Of a DNA stretch of 15,305 nucleotides, positions 15,229 through 15,305 are shown piece after piece. The translations under genes were made by a program, and so were the position numbers. Below the pieces are notes generated by a model. The model searched no databases. It was not told the DNA's origin and worked only from the letters and a program-made list of their open reading frames with translations. Source of the DNA: Gammaproteobacteria bacterium (GTDB taxonomy: Bacteria; Pseudomonadota; Gammaproteobacteria; Eutrophobiales; Eutrophobiaceae); the NCBI GenBank assembly GCA_012270695.1, contig JAAXHV010000027.1, forward strand, positions 4,541 to 19,845, written 5' to 3'. Within the stretch, counting starts at the first letter, position 1. Each line of letters opens with the position of its first letter.

Positions 15229-15263
15229 ACCCTGAACAAGTCCCGGATGGGCTTGTTCAGGGT
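15229..15263 (-). promoter_or_regulatory. Long hairpin just downstream of the tRNA
   Basis: A perfect 12 bp inverted repeat (15229-15240 with 15252-15263, arm CCCTGAACAAG plus one base) surrounds an 11 bp spacer. It starts 13 bases after the tRNA CCA end. No T-run follows on either strand. It may be an RNA 3'-processing structure, a weak first terminator of a tandem pair, or a dispersed palindrome. Confidence 0.6.
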
Positions 15264-15276
15264 TTCACCAACTGTT

Positions 15277-15305
15277 TGGTAGCGGGGGCAGGATTTGAAC
15301 CTGCG
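15277..15305 (-). tRNA. 3' end of a tRNA, probably initiator tRNA-fMet (partial)
   Basis: On the minus strand the last 29 bases of a tRNA are visible: the T-arm GCAGG-TTCAAAT-CCTGC (15304-15288), the acceptor 3' strand CCCCGCT (15287-15281), discriminator A and an encoded CCA (15279-15277). The 5' part with the anticodon is outside the window. The acceptor strand and T-arm resemble tRNA-fMet, and in E. coli metY (initiator tRNA) stands at this place ahead of rimP-nusA-infB. tRNA-Leu genes also occur near this cluster and remain the alternative. Confidence 0.85.

Noticed and set aside
15099..15239. N-terminal extension of RimP upstream of 15098
   Set aside because: It crosses the terminator and another hairpin, and known RimP proteins begin at the equivalent of 15098.

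Overview
The window looks like a chromosome segment of a gammaproteobacterium with moderate to fairly high GC. The evidence is the gene order tRNA-fMet, rimP, nusA, infB, rbfA, truB, rpsO, pnp, which is the metY-to-pnp arrangement of Escherichia coli and relatives. A MetA-type homoserine acyltransferase and a DUF4389 membrane protein are consistent with this. I cannot name a genus.

Right part (6.6-15.3 kb, all minus strand): the 3' end of a tRNA, most likely initiator tRNA, lies at the right edge. Two hairpins follow, the second a classical Rho-independent terminator, and then the translation/transcription operon. rimP-nusA (1 bp gap) and nusA-infB (9 bp gap) are tightly packed. infB ends in a run of heptanucleotide repeats before rbfA. 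A good sigma-70 promoter lies between truB and rpsO, and an imperfect hairpin lies between rpsO and pnp. Together these genes make 30S maturation factors (RimP, RbfA), IF-2, NusA, the tRNA U55 pseudouridylase, S15 and PNPase.

Middle part (4.2-6.6 kb, minus strand): three genes follow pnp with small gaps: an unrecognised exported protein, a P-loop NTPase of unknown role, and a MetA-family acyltransferase. The NTPase and metA are 3 bp apart and almost certainly co-transcribed. The MetA protein keeps its catalytic residues but has Val where E. coli has the acyl-CoA-selecting Gly111.

Left part (1-4.0 kb): a bile acid:sodium symporter-family transporter (minus) and a PQQ-type beta-propeller dehydrogenase (plus) diverge from a dispersed-repeat-like palindrome. 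Its 31 bp inverted repeat occupies the whole intergenic space and supplies the apparent N-terminal codons of both frames. Downstream on the plus strand are an AT-richer orphan gene resembling the nuclease-like tail domain of phage head-morphogenesis proteins, and the DUF4389 gene.

The most unusual items are the mirror-symmetric repeat between the two start codons, the quinoprotein whose catalytic-Asp position is Gly, the MetA variant with its linked NTPase, the stand-alone phage-type domain, and heptad repeats placed at the 3' ends of two genes. I found no complete new defence, CRISPR or mobile system.
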